A stretch of DNA of 64,000 nucleotides from Prosthecobacter debontii (GCF_900167535.1 NZ_FUYE01000012.1:95947-159946), one strand, 5' to 3'; counted from the first letter of the stretch, positions 9,688-18,581 are shown. Notes: generated by a model from the letters alone, not told the origin. A program made the numbers and translations.

Positions 9688-11770
9688 GTCTTAAAGAGAA
9701 AAGGGAATAGCGAACACACACCCGAGTTCCTTTTCCCGGGCGGCTGGTGATGTAGAGCGAGGCACCGATTTTAGACGCCCGTTCTTGAATGCCACTGAGG
9801 CCATAGTGCCCTGGCTTGGGCTGGCGGAGCAGGCGGTCTTCAAAGCCGCAACCATCATCTTCAATGACCAATTCCAACTGACTGTGAGAGGTGCGTAAGC
9901 TCACGCGGATGTGATGCGCTTCCGCATGAGTGAGGGCATTGGTCACCGCTTCCTGAGCGATGCGCATCAGTTGAAACGGGGATCCTTCAGGCAGATGCGG
10001 TTCAGGTCCTTCGGTGTAAAATTCGATGCGCGTCTGGGCGGGCGGCGGCACCCGGTTTTCCACCCAGTCTTTCAGCGCCGTGCGCAGGCTTTCACGCACG
10101 GTGGTCTCACTGCGCAGATCCCAGATGCAGTGGCGGGCCTCCATCTGGCAATGGCGCAGCATGGCGGTGGTGTCATCGATGAGGCGCGGCAGCATCTCCG
10201 GCGCGGCATCGAGAGCGCCCTTCAGCGTCTCCAGATGCAGGGCTGCACCCGTGAGCTGCTGCTGGAGCGAGTCATGAAACTCTCGTGCAATCCGCAGCCG
10301 CTCCTCCTCCGCAGCCGCCTTGCTTTCCATGGCGTGAATGTGGCGGGCCTGCCTCCAGACCTGCCAGCGGAAAACCAAAGCGCCGGGGACGGCGAGGCCT
10401 GTGATGCCGAGCAGCCACCACACCGCCAGCGTGAGGCGCTCTTGATTCCACCACGAGGGGCCGGCCAAGACGCGCAGATCTTCCGGGGTCCTGGGCAGGA
10501 TGCTGAGGCGCAAGCCGGTGCTATCCGTGCCGCCATGCTGGATGTGAAAGAGACCAGTGACCTGCACCTGACTGCCATCCTCCAGCGAGCTGACCTGCTC
10601 AGGCCGAAAGAACGGCTCCCAATGCAGGAGACAACTGACGCCACTGGGCAGTTCCAAACTCAGGCGAGGGATGCCGCCTGGGACGGAGTGATTCCGCAGG
10701 ATGCCCGAGATGCTCACCAATTCGCGCTGACGGCTGGGATGGAAAAAGCCTTGTTCCAGGTGCACAGGCTCGGGCGGCGGGCCCATCCCCAGGCTGCGGC
10801 AGACCCCGTCCAGCAGCATCATCCGTCCATCTTCGAGCTGCGGCCAACAGGCGACCGCAAGCTTTTGCCCGGGGACGAAATCACTCATCTGCCGGGTGGA
10901 GACTTCGATGCTGCCATCATCGGTGCGCAGGCAGACCCAGGCATTCGGTTTGGCGGCGATGACGGTGCCCACGATGTGCATGCGCTGCTTCACATTGGCG
11001 CGTTGGGTGGCCTGGATGGCACTGGCCGCCGTCACCGGCGGACGTTGAAAGACTTCATCCAGAGCTTTGTCCTGGAGACTCCAGTGGGAGCGTGAGGGCA
11101 CGAGCAGAAGCGCATCGGCATCCTCCGGGAGAAGGGGCGGCTCCGCCCGGCAGACCAGCACCGCCGTGAGCGAGACAGGCTCGTTGAGCCATTGCTGAAG
11201 GGTCTCGGGACTTTCACGCCAAGGCAGCCGGGCAATGGCATACCCACTCGGCGAGCTGATCTCCACCAGCATGGGGGAACCCTCGATAGGAGGCACGGAG
11301 ACACGCCGGATGACGCCGGTGACGCGCGAGAGCAGGCCATCGATGCGCATTTGGGCGGCGAGGTCGAGATCGAAGCGCATCGGGGTCGTCTTCTTCTTCT
11401 CTTGAGAGACGATGGTCACCTCGGGGGGGCCAAACTGGATGCGGTCATGCAGCACCATGGCCAGTCCCTGCCGCCGACACAGCATGCCTTCCACCTCCAC
11501 GGTTTGCCCCGGCTCCGGCAGCGGGTGAGACTGGATGCGTGGATCAAAGCCGATGCCGCCGGAGTCATCCTGCACATAGGCGAGGCCGAGGCGTTGATTG
11601 CTAAAGGTCACCACACCGCGCACGCGCACCGGGGTCTGCACTTCACGCCTGGCGAGGCGTGCCTTCGCTTCGGCAATGATCATGATGGGGCTGGCTCCAT
11701 GCAACGCAGACAGCGCGGCGAGAGTGGCCCAGATCAGCAAGAGACGGGTGGTGGCAGATGGGTGGTGCAT
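9671..11770 (-). CDS. NarX-like sensor histidine kinase with OB-fold-like sensor region
   Basis: This 699-residue protein has an N-terminal signal/TM segment, a periplasmic region of about 430 residues with repeated OB-fold-like units (RVRGVVTFSNQRLGLAYVQDDSGGIGF; similar units further on), a TM helix (LTLAVWWLLGITGLAVPGALVF, about 455-475) and a cytoplasmic HisKA_3 kinase core. The core shows EERLRIAREFHDSLQQQLTGAALHLE (phospho-acceptor His) and an HATPase with EAVTNALTHAEAHHI and DDGCGFE. OB-fold-like sensor regions of this type are frequent in Verrucomicrobiota kinases; the ligand is unknown. ATG 11770 was chosen over a TTG at 11791. It overlaps and pairs with the NarL-type regulator downstream. 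Confidence 0.9.
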   Translation of the reverse strand: MHHPSATTRLLLIWATLAALSALHGASPIMIIAEAKARLARREVQTPVRVRGVVTFSNQRLGLAYVQDDSGGIGFDPRIQSHPLPEPGQTVEVEGMLCRRQGLAMVLHDRIQFGPPEVTIVSQEKKKTTPMRFDLDLAAQMRIDGLLSRVTGVIRRVSVPPIEGSPMLVEISSPSGYAIARLPWRESPETLQQWLNEPVSLTAVLVCRAEPPLLPEDADALLLVPSRSHWSLQDKALDEVFQRPPVTAASAIQATQRANVKQRMHIVGTVIAAKPNAWVCLRTDDGSIEVSTRQMSDFVPGQKLAVACWPQLEDGRMMLLDGVCRSLGMGPPPEPVHLEQGFFHPSRQRELVSISGILRNHSVPGGIPRLSLELPSGVSCLLHWEPFFRPEQVSSLEDGSQVQVTGLFHIQHGGTDSTGLRLSILPRTPEDLRVLAGPSWWNQERLTLAVWWLLGITGLAVPGALVFRWQVWRQARHIHAMESKAAAEEERLRIAREFHDSLQQQLTGAALHLETLKGALDAAPEMLPRLIDDTTAMLRHCQMEARHCIWDLRSETTVRESLRTALKDWVENRVPPPAQTRIEFYTEGPEPHLPEGSPFQLMRIAQEAVTNALTHAEAHHIRVSLRTSHSQLELVIEDDGCGFEDRLLRQPKPGHYGLSGIQERASKIGASLYITSRPGKGTRVCVRYSLFSLRHEACA

Positions 11771-11971
11771 CTGAAGTGACAAGTTTGCCAAACTTCCGGG
11801 TTTGATGGCAAGACGGTTTTTAGTGGGCCGCGAAGTCTCTTGGCCGGATCGGGGCTATGGCTTGATGCGCGATGCTCGGGGCGATTCCTGCGCAAAGCCC
11901 TTTGGCAAACGGCCTGCTCGGGCCATGGTAGGCCCGTTTGGATGCTGATCTCCTTTCTCTAAAAGCCGCTC

Positions 11972-12415
11972 ATGTCCCAGCTTTCTTATCTTCTCGTGGA
12001 TGGTCATAGCGTCATGCACGCCTGGCCGGAACTGCGGCGTGACCAGCGCAGTGCCAGCCGTCGGCACCTCGCTCAACTCGCGCTGATGCAGCGACTGCGC
12101 ACTTATCAGGACATGAGTGGCAAGCAGGTGGTGCTGGTCTTTGACGGCACCCACACCCAGCGCAACGAGCAGCGCGAGCCGGGCGGCCTCCAAGTGATCT
12201 ATGCCGAGGCAACCACCACCGCCGATGCCATCCTGGAGCGTCTGGCCAACCGCTATGCCCGTGAGCATCCCATGCAGGTGGCCTCCGCCGATGGCATGGT
12301 GCGGGAGACCATCCTGGCCTGTGGCGCGGACTGGATCAGCCCAGAGATGCTGAAGTCTCTGTGCGAAGATGCAGAAAAACAGGTGCAAGAGTGGATCGGG
12401 AAACGACCTCGATAG
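11972..12415 (+). CDS. NYN-domain (YacP/Rae1-like) putative ribonuclease
   Basis: The 147-residue protein matches the YacP-type NYN fold. An early acidic motif LLVDGHSVMHAW is followed by VVLVFDGTHTQRNEQ, then YAEATTTADAILERLA and ASADGMVRETILACGADWISPEML. The conserved Asp residues in LVDGH, VFDGT, TADAIL and SADGM form the expected acidic metal site of PIN/NYN nucleases. Bacillus subtilis Rae1 in this family cleaves mRNA on the ribosome; that role is family knowledge, not shown here. The acetyltransferase gene starts 29 bp downstream, suggesting co-transcription. Confidence 0.85.
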   Translation: MSQLSYLLVDGHSVMHAWPELRRDQRSASRRHLAQLALMQRLRTYQDMSGKQVVLVFDGTHTQRNEQREPGGLQVIYAEATTTADAILERLANRYAREHPMQVASADGMVRETILACGADWISPEMLKSLCEDAEKQVQEWIGKRPR

Positions 12416-12444
12416 GACAACGGCGAAGGCCGACCCTGGACCCC

Positions 12445-13002
12445 ATGAAAACCGAAAAAGAAAAGATGCTGGCGGGTGAACTCTATGACCCGCTGGACCC
12501 ACAGCTCGCTCTCGAACGTCAACGCTGCCGTGATCTCTGTCAGCTCATCAATGCCTCCCGAGAAGATCAGCCGGAGGAACGCCGCCTGCTTTTGGAGGAA
12601 TTGTTCGGGCAGAAGACGGATGCCTGGATTCAGCCACCGTTTTACTGCGACTATGGAACGAACATTTCGTTAGGCAGAAAGGTGTTTTTCAATTTCAACT
12701 GCGTGGTCTTGGATGTGATGCCCGTGACGATTGGTGACTTCACTCTCTTTGGCCCTGCGGTGCAGATTTACACCGCCACCCATCCTCTGGATGCGGAGGA
12801 GCGTCGTCGGGGGCTTGAGGCCGCCAAGGCCATTCACATCGGGAGCGATGTGTGGGTCGGCGGTGGCGCGATCATCTGCCCCGGCGTGACCATTGGGGAT
12901 CGCAGCATCATCGGGGCCGGCAGTGTGGTGACCAAAGACATCCCGGCCGATGTCATCGCCGCCGGAAACCCGTGTCGGGTGATCCGGCCGGTGAAAGAGT
13001 GA
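12445..13002 (+). CDS. Maltose/galactoside O-acetyltransferase family protein
   Basis: This 185-residue protein is a left-handed beta-helix acyltransferase. It has the N-terminal Mac domain (EKMLAGELYDPLDPQLALERQRC) and hexapeptide repeats (NISLGRKVFFNFNCVVLDVMPVTIGDFTLFGP, IHIGSDVWVGGGAIICPGVTIGDRSIIGAGSVVTKDIPADVIAAGNPCRVIR). The catalytic His lies in YTATHPLD. Length fits Maa/LacA enzymes, which transfer acetyl from acetyl-CoA to sugar hydroxyls. The start at MKTEKEKML was chosen because the longer frame reads into the upstream NYN gene. The natural acceptor is unknown. Its 3' end overlaps a decayed toxin gene on the opposite strand. Confidence 0.9.
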   Translation: MKTEKEKMLAGELYDPLDPQLALERQRCRDLCQLINASREDQPEERRLLLEELFGQKTDAWIQPPFYCDYGTNISLGRKVFFNFNCVVLDVMPVTIGDFTLFGPAVQIYTATHPLDAEERRRGLEAAKAIHIGSDVWVGGGAIICPGVTIGDRSIIGAGSVVTKDIPADVIAAGNPCRVIRPVKE

Positions 13003-13218
13003 GTTCATCGGACACCTTGCCGCGCATCATCTGCATGGCATAAAGCTCGCCGCGTTTTTTGGCGGTGATGTAGAAGACCGTAGCCAGCCCATGCCAGGCC
13101 ACGAAAATTTCAAATCCGCGTTGGTCGCATTCGTCAAGAACGGCCTGGCTCGCGGTGTCGTGAGGCATCCGCTGCTCGATGATGTTCACAGGATGTTGGT
13201 ATCCAAAAAGACGCGCAT
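12953..13218 (-). pseudogene. Frameshifted and truncated PIN-domain (VapC-like) toxin
   Basis: From an ATG at 13218 the frame reads MRVFLDTNIL, the signature first strand of a PIN domain with its catalytic Asp, and hits a stop at once. In the next frame the sequence continues NIIEQRMPHDTASQAVLDECDQRGFEIFV...ITAKKRG, matching the following helices of a PIN toxin. One lost base near 13188 explains the break. The remainder runs into the 3' end of the acetyltransferase gene, so the C-terminal half with the other acidic residues is missing. It lies 11 bp after the antitoxin gene, the usual order of such pairs. Confidence 0.8.
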
Positions 13219-13229
13219 TCAGCCTCAGT

Positions 13230-13481
13230 TTAAACGCCGTCTTTGTTCTTGTAATGAGCCATGCGCACATCTTCCGTTGGCTCGGCTCCTTGCGCTGCTC
13301 CTACATACTTACGTGCCCAATCACCCGCCCGTCCCTTTTTGGGTTTTGCGGGTTGGGTGGCAGCCTTCACAATCTGAATCAACAGGGTGGACCCCATTTC
13401 TGCCACGACACGTAGGCTGTCCCCCTGATGCAAATCAAGGTTCCGCATCTGTTCAGAGGGAATCTCTTTGGTGATGGTCAT
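13230..13481 (-). CDS. Antitoxin-like protein (AbrB/MazE-like) of a decayed toxin-antitoxin pair
   Basis: The likely product from the ATG at 13481 is 83 residues: a short N-terminal swapped-hairpin-like region (MTITKEIPSEQMRNLDLHQGDSLRVVAEMGSTLLIQ) with the pattern of AbrB/SpoVT DNA-binding antitoxins, then a basic C-terminal tail (KPKKGRAGDWARKY). It precedes the broken PIN-toxin gene, so it was probably its antitoxin and autoregulator. Longer in-frame starts exist but run into the 120-bp repeats. The gene looks intact while its toxin is dead. Confidence 0.7.
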   Translation of the reverse strand: MTITKEIPSEQMRNLDLHQGDSLRVVAEMGSTLLIQIVKAATQPAKPKKGRAGDWARKYVGAAQGAEPTEDVRMAHYKNKDGV

Positions 13482-13566
13482 GACGTGGATTGTTTGACCG
13501 AACATACGTCCCTTTAGCAAGATTCCAACCGTCATTTCTCCGCTTCTGTTCCTACTTCCATACTGC

Positions 13567-13965
13567 GGCTCTATTCCGGAACGTGACTTGCCAAAGTCAG
13601 GGTTTGGGGAATGCCGCGTTCTTCCTGGACACCACATCCCACGGCACTTAGCAAGTGCCGCTCCTTGAGATTAGGCTGTCTGAAAAGTCCCACGCAAGGA
13701 GCGTGACTTGCCAAAGTCACGGTTTGGGGGATGCCGCGTTCTTCCTGGACACCACATCCCACGGCACTTGGCAAGTGCCGCTCCTTGAGATTAGGCTGTC
13801 TGAAAAGTCCCACGCAAGGAGCGTGACTTGCCAAAGTCACGGCTTGGGAAATGTCACGTTCTTCCTTTACACCGCGTCCCACGGCACTTGGCAAGTGCCG
13901 CTCCGACACCACATCCCACGGCACTTGGCAAGTGCCGCTCCTTGAGATTGGGCGTGCTGTTAGAC
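13567..13965. repeat. Tandem 120-bp repeat, about three copies
   Basis: The phrase GTGACTTGCCAAAGTCA recurs at 13583, 13703 and 13823, giving an exact 120-bp period. Each unit contains two short inverted repeats (GTGACTTGCCAAAGTCAC and CGGCACTTGGCAAGTGCCG) and the phrase AGGCTGTCTGAAAAGTCCCACGC. A partial fourth copy follows to about 13965. The third copy is slightly diverged. Frames through it give repetitive translations but no recognisable protein. It resembles intergenic satellite repeats seen in other large-genome bacteria. The bases from here to 14047 hold no other feature. Confidence 0.85.
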
Positions 13966-14047
13966 TTTTTTCAGACAGCCTCTGGAGGCAGCCCCGCCAA
14001 TGGAGCGGATCGAGTCCACCTATTTTAAACCCACCTCCAAGCCCTGA

Positions 14048-14911
14048 CTATTTCCGCCAGAGCCACTTCATGGCTTCGGGGAACAGGGACGCGCCATGCT
14101 TGCTGTTATGCTGGCCGTCTCCGAACTCGAAGTGATGATCATACTTCATGAAGGTGAGGGCCTTGTCCATTTGCTGGTTGGCGAGGGGCCAGTTGCCATA
14201 GGGATTGTCCAGGTCATTGGCACCATCTTGAAGGTAAATGCGCAGTGGTTTGCGCTCGGTGATGCGGATGAGGGAAGGATAGACATTTCCTCCGGCCAAG
14301 TCCACGTAGCTGCCGATGGTGGAGAAGACCTTGCGGAATTTGTCGGGTCGCTCCCAGGCCACGGTGAAGGCGCAGATGGCGCCACTGCTGGCTCCGGCGA
14401 TGGCCCATTGCTCGGGATTGTCAGAGAGCCGGTAGTCCTTCGTCACTTGCGGGATGATTTCCTCCAGCAGGAAGGTGGCGTAGGTGTTGCCTAACGTATT
14501 GTATTCCTTGCCTCGGTTGTTGTTTTTCCAGGCGCTGGCCGGTTTGGGGGCGGTGAGGGCATGCCCGGGATTGATGAAGATGGCGATGGTGGGCGGCATG
14601 TCCCCACTGGCGATGAGGTTATCAAAGACCGTGGGCACCCGCCAGGCTCCCTTCAGGCCGACATAGTCGTGACCGTCTTGGAAGACCATGAGGCTGGCGG
14701 GCTGCTCGGGCTGATACTGAGCCGGCACGTAGATCCACCAGTCACGCACGGTGCCGGGATAGATCTTGGACTCATGCGCCGACATCGCGATCACTTTGCC
14801 CTTGGGCACCTCGGGCTTCTCTTGGGAAAGCGGGCCGAGCTTGTAATCGTCAATCGCTTGAACGGAGGTGCCGATGAAAAGGACGAGAAGGGGAAGGAGC
14901 CGAGAGAGCAT
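14048..14911 (-). CDS. Secreted enterochelin-esterase-like alpha/beta hydrolase
   Basis: The 287-residue protein has a signal peptide (cleavage after SVQA, about residue 19) and an esterase D/Fes-type fold. The nucleophile elbow is GASSGAICA (Ser about 176), the acid is probably the Asp in LQDGANDLD, and the His is in GQHNSKHG near the C-terminus. The early motif WWIYVPAQYQPEQPASLMVFQDGHDY is typical of this group, which hydrolyses ester bonds in siderophores or acylated sugars. Export to the periplasm and the lack of siderophore genes nearby favour a carbohydrate esterase role, but the substrate is not certain. Confidence 0.85.
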   Translation of the reverse strand: MLSRLLPLLVLFIGTSVQAIDDYKLGPLSQEKPEVPKGKVIAMSAHESKIYPGTVRDWWIYVPAQYQPEQPASLMVFQDGHDYVGLKGAWRVPTVFDNLIASGDMPPTIAIFINPGHALTAPKPASAWKNNNRGKEYNTLGNTYATFLLEEIIPQVTKDYRLSDNPEQWAIAGASSGAICAFTVAWERPDKFRKVFSTIGSYVDLAGGNVYPSLIRITERKPLRIYLQDGANDLDNPYGNWPLANQQMDKALTFMKYDHHFEFGDGQHNSKHGASLFPEAMKWLWRK

Positions 14912-14968
14912 GAAGGCGCTGGAAAGTTGGAGAGCCTGATACGTTCCGCATCGCGGATAGTTTCACGC

Positions 14969-15598
14969 TCATGACTCGGCGGTGAACACTTTCGCTGCGA
15001 GTTGGAGGGTGTAGTCTCGGATATCCACGGGCCAATCCGCCAGGGCTTGTTCCAAAGCTGGGCGCTGGTGAGCGAAGAGGGCTCGGGATGCGGCTTCGAA
15101 GTGAGGCAGGTTCCCCCCCATCGCGGCCATGAAGCGGTAGGTGGCTTCCTCGGCTCGTCGCACCTGATCCCGAGTGTGTGAGGCCCGCTTGGCTTCTTCC
15201 ACCAGCTTACGCAGGGTCACGGAGGCCCCACCGGGCTGTTCATTCAGCCAAGCCCAGTGCCGGGGCAGGAGGGTGACTTCCCGAGCGGTGACCCCCAGCT
15301 TGGGGCGGCCAGGGCCAGTTGGTGCCGTGTTTTCGGGAACCTCTTCATCGTCTGGCAGTGCGGCGAGCACGGGCAGGTGCTGGAGCAGCTGGGGCAATGC
15401 GCCTCGCAGATCCACATCCACTTGCTCTCCGGTGGCGTCTCGAAAGATGAGGATCTCCATCTCGCCATCATTCGACTGCGTTTCCAGATGAGCTTTAGCG
15501 CTCCGAACCACTTCATCGAGAGGACCGGAAGTCAGTCGGCGGTGATTGGTGAAGGCGGTGCAGAGAAAGGAGGAGGCGGGCGGTGGCTTCGAGGGCAT
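14969..15598 (-). CDS. DUF2239 family protein
   Basis: This 209-residue cytoplasmic protein matches DUF2239 along its length: an N-terminal beta-rich part (CTAFTNHRRLTSGPLDEV, ILIFRDATGEQVDVDLRG) and a helical C-terminal part with the family block GRPKLGVTAREVTLLPRHWAWLNEQPGGASVTLRKLVEEA. It ends ADWPVDIRDYTLQLAAKVF. The helical part resembles DNA-associated metabolic regulators, but no activity is established. Two palindromes lie just before the start codon, the first only 8 bp upstream, so expression is probably repressed by a dimeric regulator or by the protein itself. Confidence 0.85.
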   Translation of the reverse strand: MPSKPPPASSFLCTAFTNHRRLTSGPLDEVVRSAKAHLETQSNDGEMEILIFRDATGEQVDVDLRGALPQLLQHLPVLAALPDDEEVPENTAPTGPGRPKLGVTAREVTLLPRHWAWLNEQPGGASVTLRKLVEEAKRASHTRDQVRRAEEATYRFMAAMGGNLPHFEAASRALFAHQRPALEQALADWPVDIRDYTLQLAAKVFTAES

Positions 15599-15605
15599 GG
15601 TCTTA

Positions 15606-15650
15606 TTTTACCCGGGTAAAAATGAAGTCAAATATTATCCGGGTAAAATA
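15606..15650. promoter_or_regulatory. Twin operator palindromes upstream of the DUF2239 gene
   Basis: TTTTACCCGGGTAAAA (15606-15621) is a perfect 16-bp palindrome. A second, imperfect copy TATTATCCGGGTAAAATA (15633-15650) is centred 27 bp away, close to two and a half helical turns. The first lies 8 bp before the DUF2239 start, where a bound protein would block initiation. The regulator is not identified. Confidence 0.75.
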
Positions 15651-15706
15651 GGGGAAGCCGATTCTGGAATTCCACCGAGTCTTCAGGGGGATTCCCCAAC
15701 GGCGAA

Positions 15707-16978
15707 CTACTCTTGAGCGATCTCCTCGATGTATTCGACGCGATAGAGAGCGCCTTCCTGGGAGAGGATCACGGGCTCGCCGTCCACGTCAGCGGTCACC
15801 AGCGTGGGGTTGAGTTTACTGCCTTCATCGCGGCGATGCAGCACGTGCCTGCGCACGGCGCGTTCACCCTGGGTATCCAGCTCCAATGCCCAAAGGGTGC
15901 CGTAGCCCCAATCCGCAAACAGATACATGCCTTGCAACGCGGGCATCTGCTCGCCTCGATACAGGTGACCGCCGACGATGCAAAGGCCCTCCCCCCGCAT
16001 GCGTGTGTAGGCATGCACCGGCTGGGTGGTGGCCGTATCGGGGATCAGCGGCGTGGGATGAAAAACGGCGGCGTCTGGGCCATCCCGATCACTCCAACCG
16101 TAGTTGGCCCCTTTTTTGACGAGGTTGATTTCTTCCCAGAGATCTTGCCCCACATCCGCCAGCCAGAGGTGGCCGGTCTGGGAGTCAAAGCTCAGGCCCC
16201 AGGGATTGCGAAAGCCGAGTGCATAGATTTCCGAGCGCACCATCTGGTCCTCGGCAAAAGGGTTATCCTTGGGGATGCCATAGGGCAGGTTCCCGGTGCG
16301 GGTATTCACATCCAGGCGCAGCACCTTGCCATGCAGCACCCAGGGGTTTTGGGCGAGGCGATAGGGGTCATTGCGCAGGCCACCATCTCCGAGGGCGAGG
16401 TAGAGGTAACCGTCGGGCCCGAAGAGGAGGTGGCCGCCCCAGTGATCCGCCAGAGGTTGGTGGATCTCCAGCAGGATGCGCTCCGTCTCCGGCAGGGCCA
16501 CCGGCTTATCCCCATCGCTGGCACGCATCTCACTGATGACGGTGCGGCGGGGATCGTTCTGCGTGTAGCTCAGGTAAAAAAGGCGATTCTTTTCAAACTC
16601 GGGATGGAAAGCGATGCCATGCACACCTTCCTCAAAGAGGTAGATGCCTTCCATGCGTTTACGGAAGTCGAGAAAGCTGCGCCACTCGCCACTGCCATCC
16701 AGCTTCACCGCGCAGAACTCGCCGCGTTGCATGGCGATGACCTGCTCTCCATTTCCCTGCGGGAGGGTGGCCAGCATGACGGGGGAGTCGAACTCCCGGT
16801 CAAAGCGGATCCGTTGGAGGCCCACGCCCCCCATGGGACTTTCGGGGATATCGGCCGCAGGCACCGCCGGGATGACGGGGATCTCCACCGTGGGCTGCAC
16901 TTCATCTGGCACCGCCAGAGCAGGACCGCAGAGGGAAAGAAGGCCAGCGATCACGGCCCGAGGCAGAGGTGAGTTCAT
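15707..16978 (-). CDS. PQQ-type aldose sugar dehydrogenase (GSDH/YliI-like)
   Basis: The 423-residue periplasmic protein has a signal peptide (residues 1-22, ALA-VP) and a six-bladed propeller of the soluble glucose dehydrogenase family. Diagnostic parts are EEGVHGIAFHPEFEKN (catalytic-type His), LADHWGGHLLFGPDGYLYLALGDGG (Ca/PQQ region), ALGFRNPWGLSFD, LWLADVGQDLWEEINLVKKGANYGW and GGHLYRG. Members oxidise aldoses using PQQ; no PQQ synthesis genes are in view, so cofactor use is family inference. It ends about 55 bp upstream of the twin-palindrome region on the same strand. Confidence 0.88.
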   Translation of the reverse strand: MNSPLPRAVIAGLLSLCGPALAVPDEVQPTVEIPVIPAVPAADIPESPMGGVGLQRIRFDREFDSPVMLATLPQGNGEQVIAMQRGEFCAVKLDGSGEWRSFLDFRKRMEGIYLFEEGVHGIAFHPEFEKNRLFYLSYTQNDPRRTVISEMRASDGDKPVALPETERILLEIHQPLADHWGGHLLFGPDGYLYLALGDGGLRNDPYRLAQNPWVLHGKVLRLDVNTRTGNLPYGIPKDNPFAEDQMVRSEIYALGFRNPWGLSFDSQTGHLWLADVGQDLWEEINLVKKGANYGWSDRDGPDAAVFHPTPLIPDTATTQPVHAYTRMRGEGLCIVGGHLYRGEQMPALQGMYLFADWGYGTLWALELDTQGERAVRRHVLHRRDEGSKLNPTLVTADVDGEPVILSQEGALYRVEYIEEIAQE

Positions 16979-17089
16979 GGAGAGATGGGCGGGGTTTCAC
17001 CCCCGAGCCCATGCACATGTCATGCCACCGCCTTCAGATGCGACAGAAAAATTAATTTATTTTGAAAGAAAATCGCTGCAATGGCGGGG

Positions 17090-18406
17090 CTAACGAAGCG
17101 GCTTGGTCAGCACCTTGGAGTTTCGCCCGCTTTGATTGTATTTCTCCCGGCGTGGGGTGGGCAGGGCGTCGGGAGTGGTGACCAGAAAGCCCATTTTTTC
17201 CTCAAAGAAACGAAAAGCCTGGGTGCTCAGAGCCACCAGCACCTCACAGTCGCGCTGCCGGGCCGTCTCCTCGGCAAAAGCCACCAGCTTCTGGCCATGG
17301 CCGCGATTCTTATGACTGCGCCGGACAAAGAGGCAGGCCAGCTCACCGGTCTTTTTCCCGCCCTCATCGTAATCATGCACCGCCACGCAGCCGATGGGGT
17401 TGCCATCGAGTTCGAGGACGAAGAAGTCATGGATCTTCGACTGGATCTGCTCCCGGGTCCGTGGCACCAGGGCGGCATCATCCATGGACTGCTGCATCAT
17501 GGACAGCAGGGCAGGGACATCGGAGGACTCCGCCGGGCGGATCTGCTGGTAGTCATCGGCATGGATCATGGTGCCGACCCCTTCATTGCTGAAGAGCTCA
17601 GACAGCAGCGCTTCATCCTGATTGCCATCCACGATGTGCACGCGCGGCACACCCTCCTGGCAGGCCAGGGCGGCATAACGCAGCTTGGAGAGCAGGTTGA
17701 TGTCGTAGCGCGGATCTTTCCGCCGATACATCTCCCGCGCATCCCCCACCGAGATCTGGGCCAGACGTTCCCCTTCCGAGTTGGTCAGGCCGGCTTCGGA
17801 GACGAAGATGACCTTGGCGGCCCGAAGCGCGATGGCCACCTCCACGGCGACGGCATCCGAGTTCAGTCGCAGCGTGGTGCCCCGGCTGTCATAGCCCATC
17901 GGCGGCACCACGGGGATGATGTCCGCTTTCATCAAGACATTGAGCGTCTCCGTATCCACACGCTCGATGCGGCCGGTGAATTCCTGGTCCACACCGTTGA
18001 TCACACCGGCGGGGTGCACGGCGAGGGCATTGGCCACGGCCACGGGCATCTCCAGGGCCGTGAGATCCGCCATCAGGGCACTCGTCTGCCGGGTGATGGC
18101 ATCGATCGCCACCTCCATCGTCGCCGCATCCGTTTGGCCCATGCCGTCGTCATTGCTCAGGGTCACGCCCCTTTTGCCGGCGAGGTAACGCACCTGCGCC
18201 CGGGCCCCGAAGATCAGCACCACCTCGATGTTCAGCGATTGCAAAACGGCCACATCCTGGAGCAGACCTGGGAACCCCGGCTGATGCATCAAGGCCCCAT
18301 CGATGGCGATCACAAAGACGCGCTGGCGAAACTGCGGTACATAGCGGAGCACGCCGCGAAGGTCTTCAAAGCGAGGGGCGGGTTTGGTGGGGTCGTTTTC
18401 TGGCAC
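17090..18406 (-). CDS. argA: Amino-acid N-acetyltransferase (N-acetylglutamate synthase)
   Basis: This 438-residue enzyme joins an N-terminal amino-acid-kinase domain (residues about 20-285: VFVIAIDGALM, VEVVLIFGARAQV, IIPVVPPMGYD) to a C-terminal GNAT domain (about 290-430: IRPAESSDVPALLSMM, ELACLFVRRSHKNRGHGQKLVAFAE). This is the classical ArgA layout: acetyl-CoA plus glutamate to N-acetylglutamate, the first step of arginine synthesis, with arginine feedback through the kinase-like domain. The start is a GTG with no strong ribosome-binding site; no in-frame ATG lies nearby. It is a stand-alone gene here. Confidence 0.93.
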   Translation of the reverse strand: MPENDPTKPAPRFEDLRGVLRYVPQFRQRVFVIAIDGALMHQPGFPGLLQDVAVLQSLNIEVVLIFGARAQVRYLAGKRGVTLSNDDGMGQTDAATMEVAIDAITRQTSALMADLTALEMPVAVANALAVHPAGVINGVDQEFTGRIERVDTETLNVLMKADIIPVVPPMGYDSRGTTLRLNSDAVAVEVAIALRAAKVIFVSEAGLTNSEGERLAQISVGDAREMYRRKDPRYDINLLSKLRYAALACQEGVPRVHIVDGNQDEALLSELFSNEGVGTMIHADDYQQIRPAESSDVPALLSMMQQSMDDAALVPRTREQIQSKIHDFFVLELDGNPIGCVAVHDYDEGGKKTGELACLFVRRSHKNRGHGQKLVAFAEETARQRDCEVLVALSTQAFRFFEEKMGFLVTTPDALPTPRREKYNQSGRNSKVLTKPLR

Positions 18407-18581
18407 CCGTTAGTTTCGCGCAAAGCGTCCAGTGTGCAAGAGGAGGGAGGAGTCAACGCAAGGGGGGGCAAAGCAGGGTCAAGGCAGGGTCAAGGCAGGG
18501 TCAAGGCAGGGCAGGGCAGGGCAGGGGCAAGGCAGGGGAGGGGAGGCCTTTTGAGTTTAGCCGTTGTCGTCTGGCGCTCGT

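Noticed and set aside
13571-13945. 120-bp repeats considered as a second CRISPR array or as a repeat protein
   Set aside because: Unit-to-unit identity covers the whole period, leaving no unique spacers, and the frames match nothing known.
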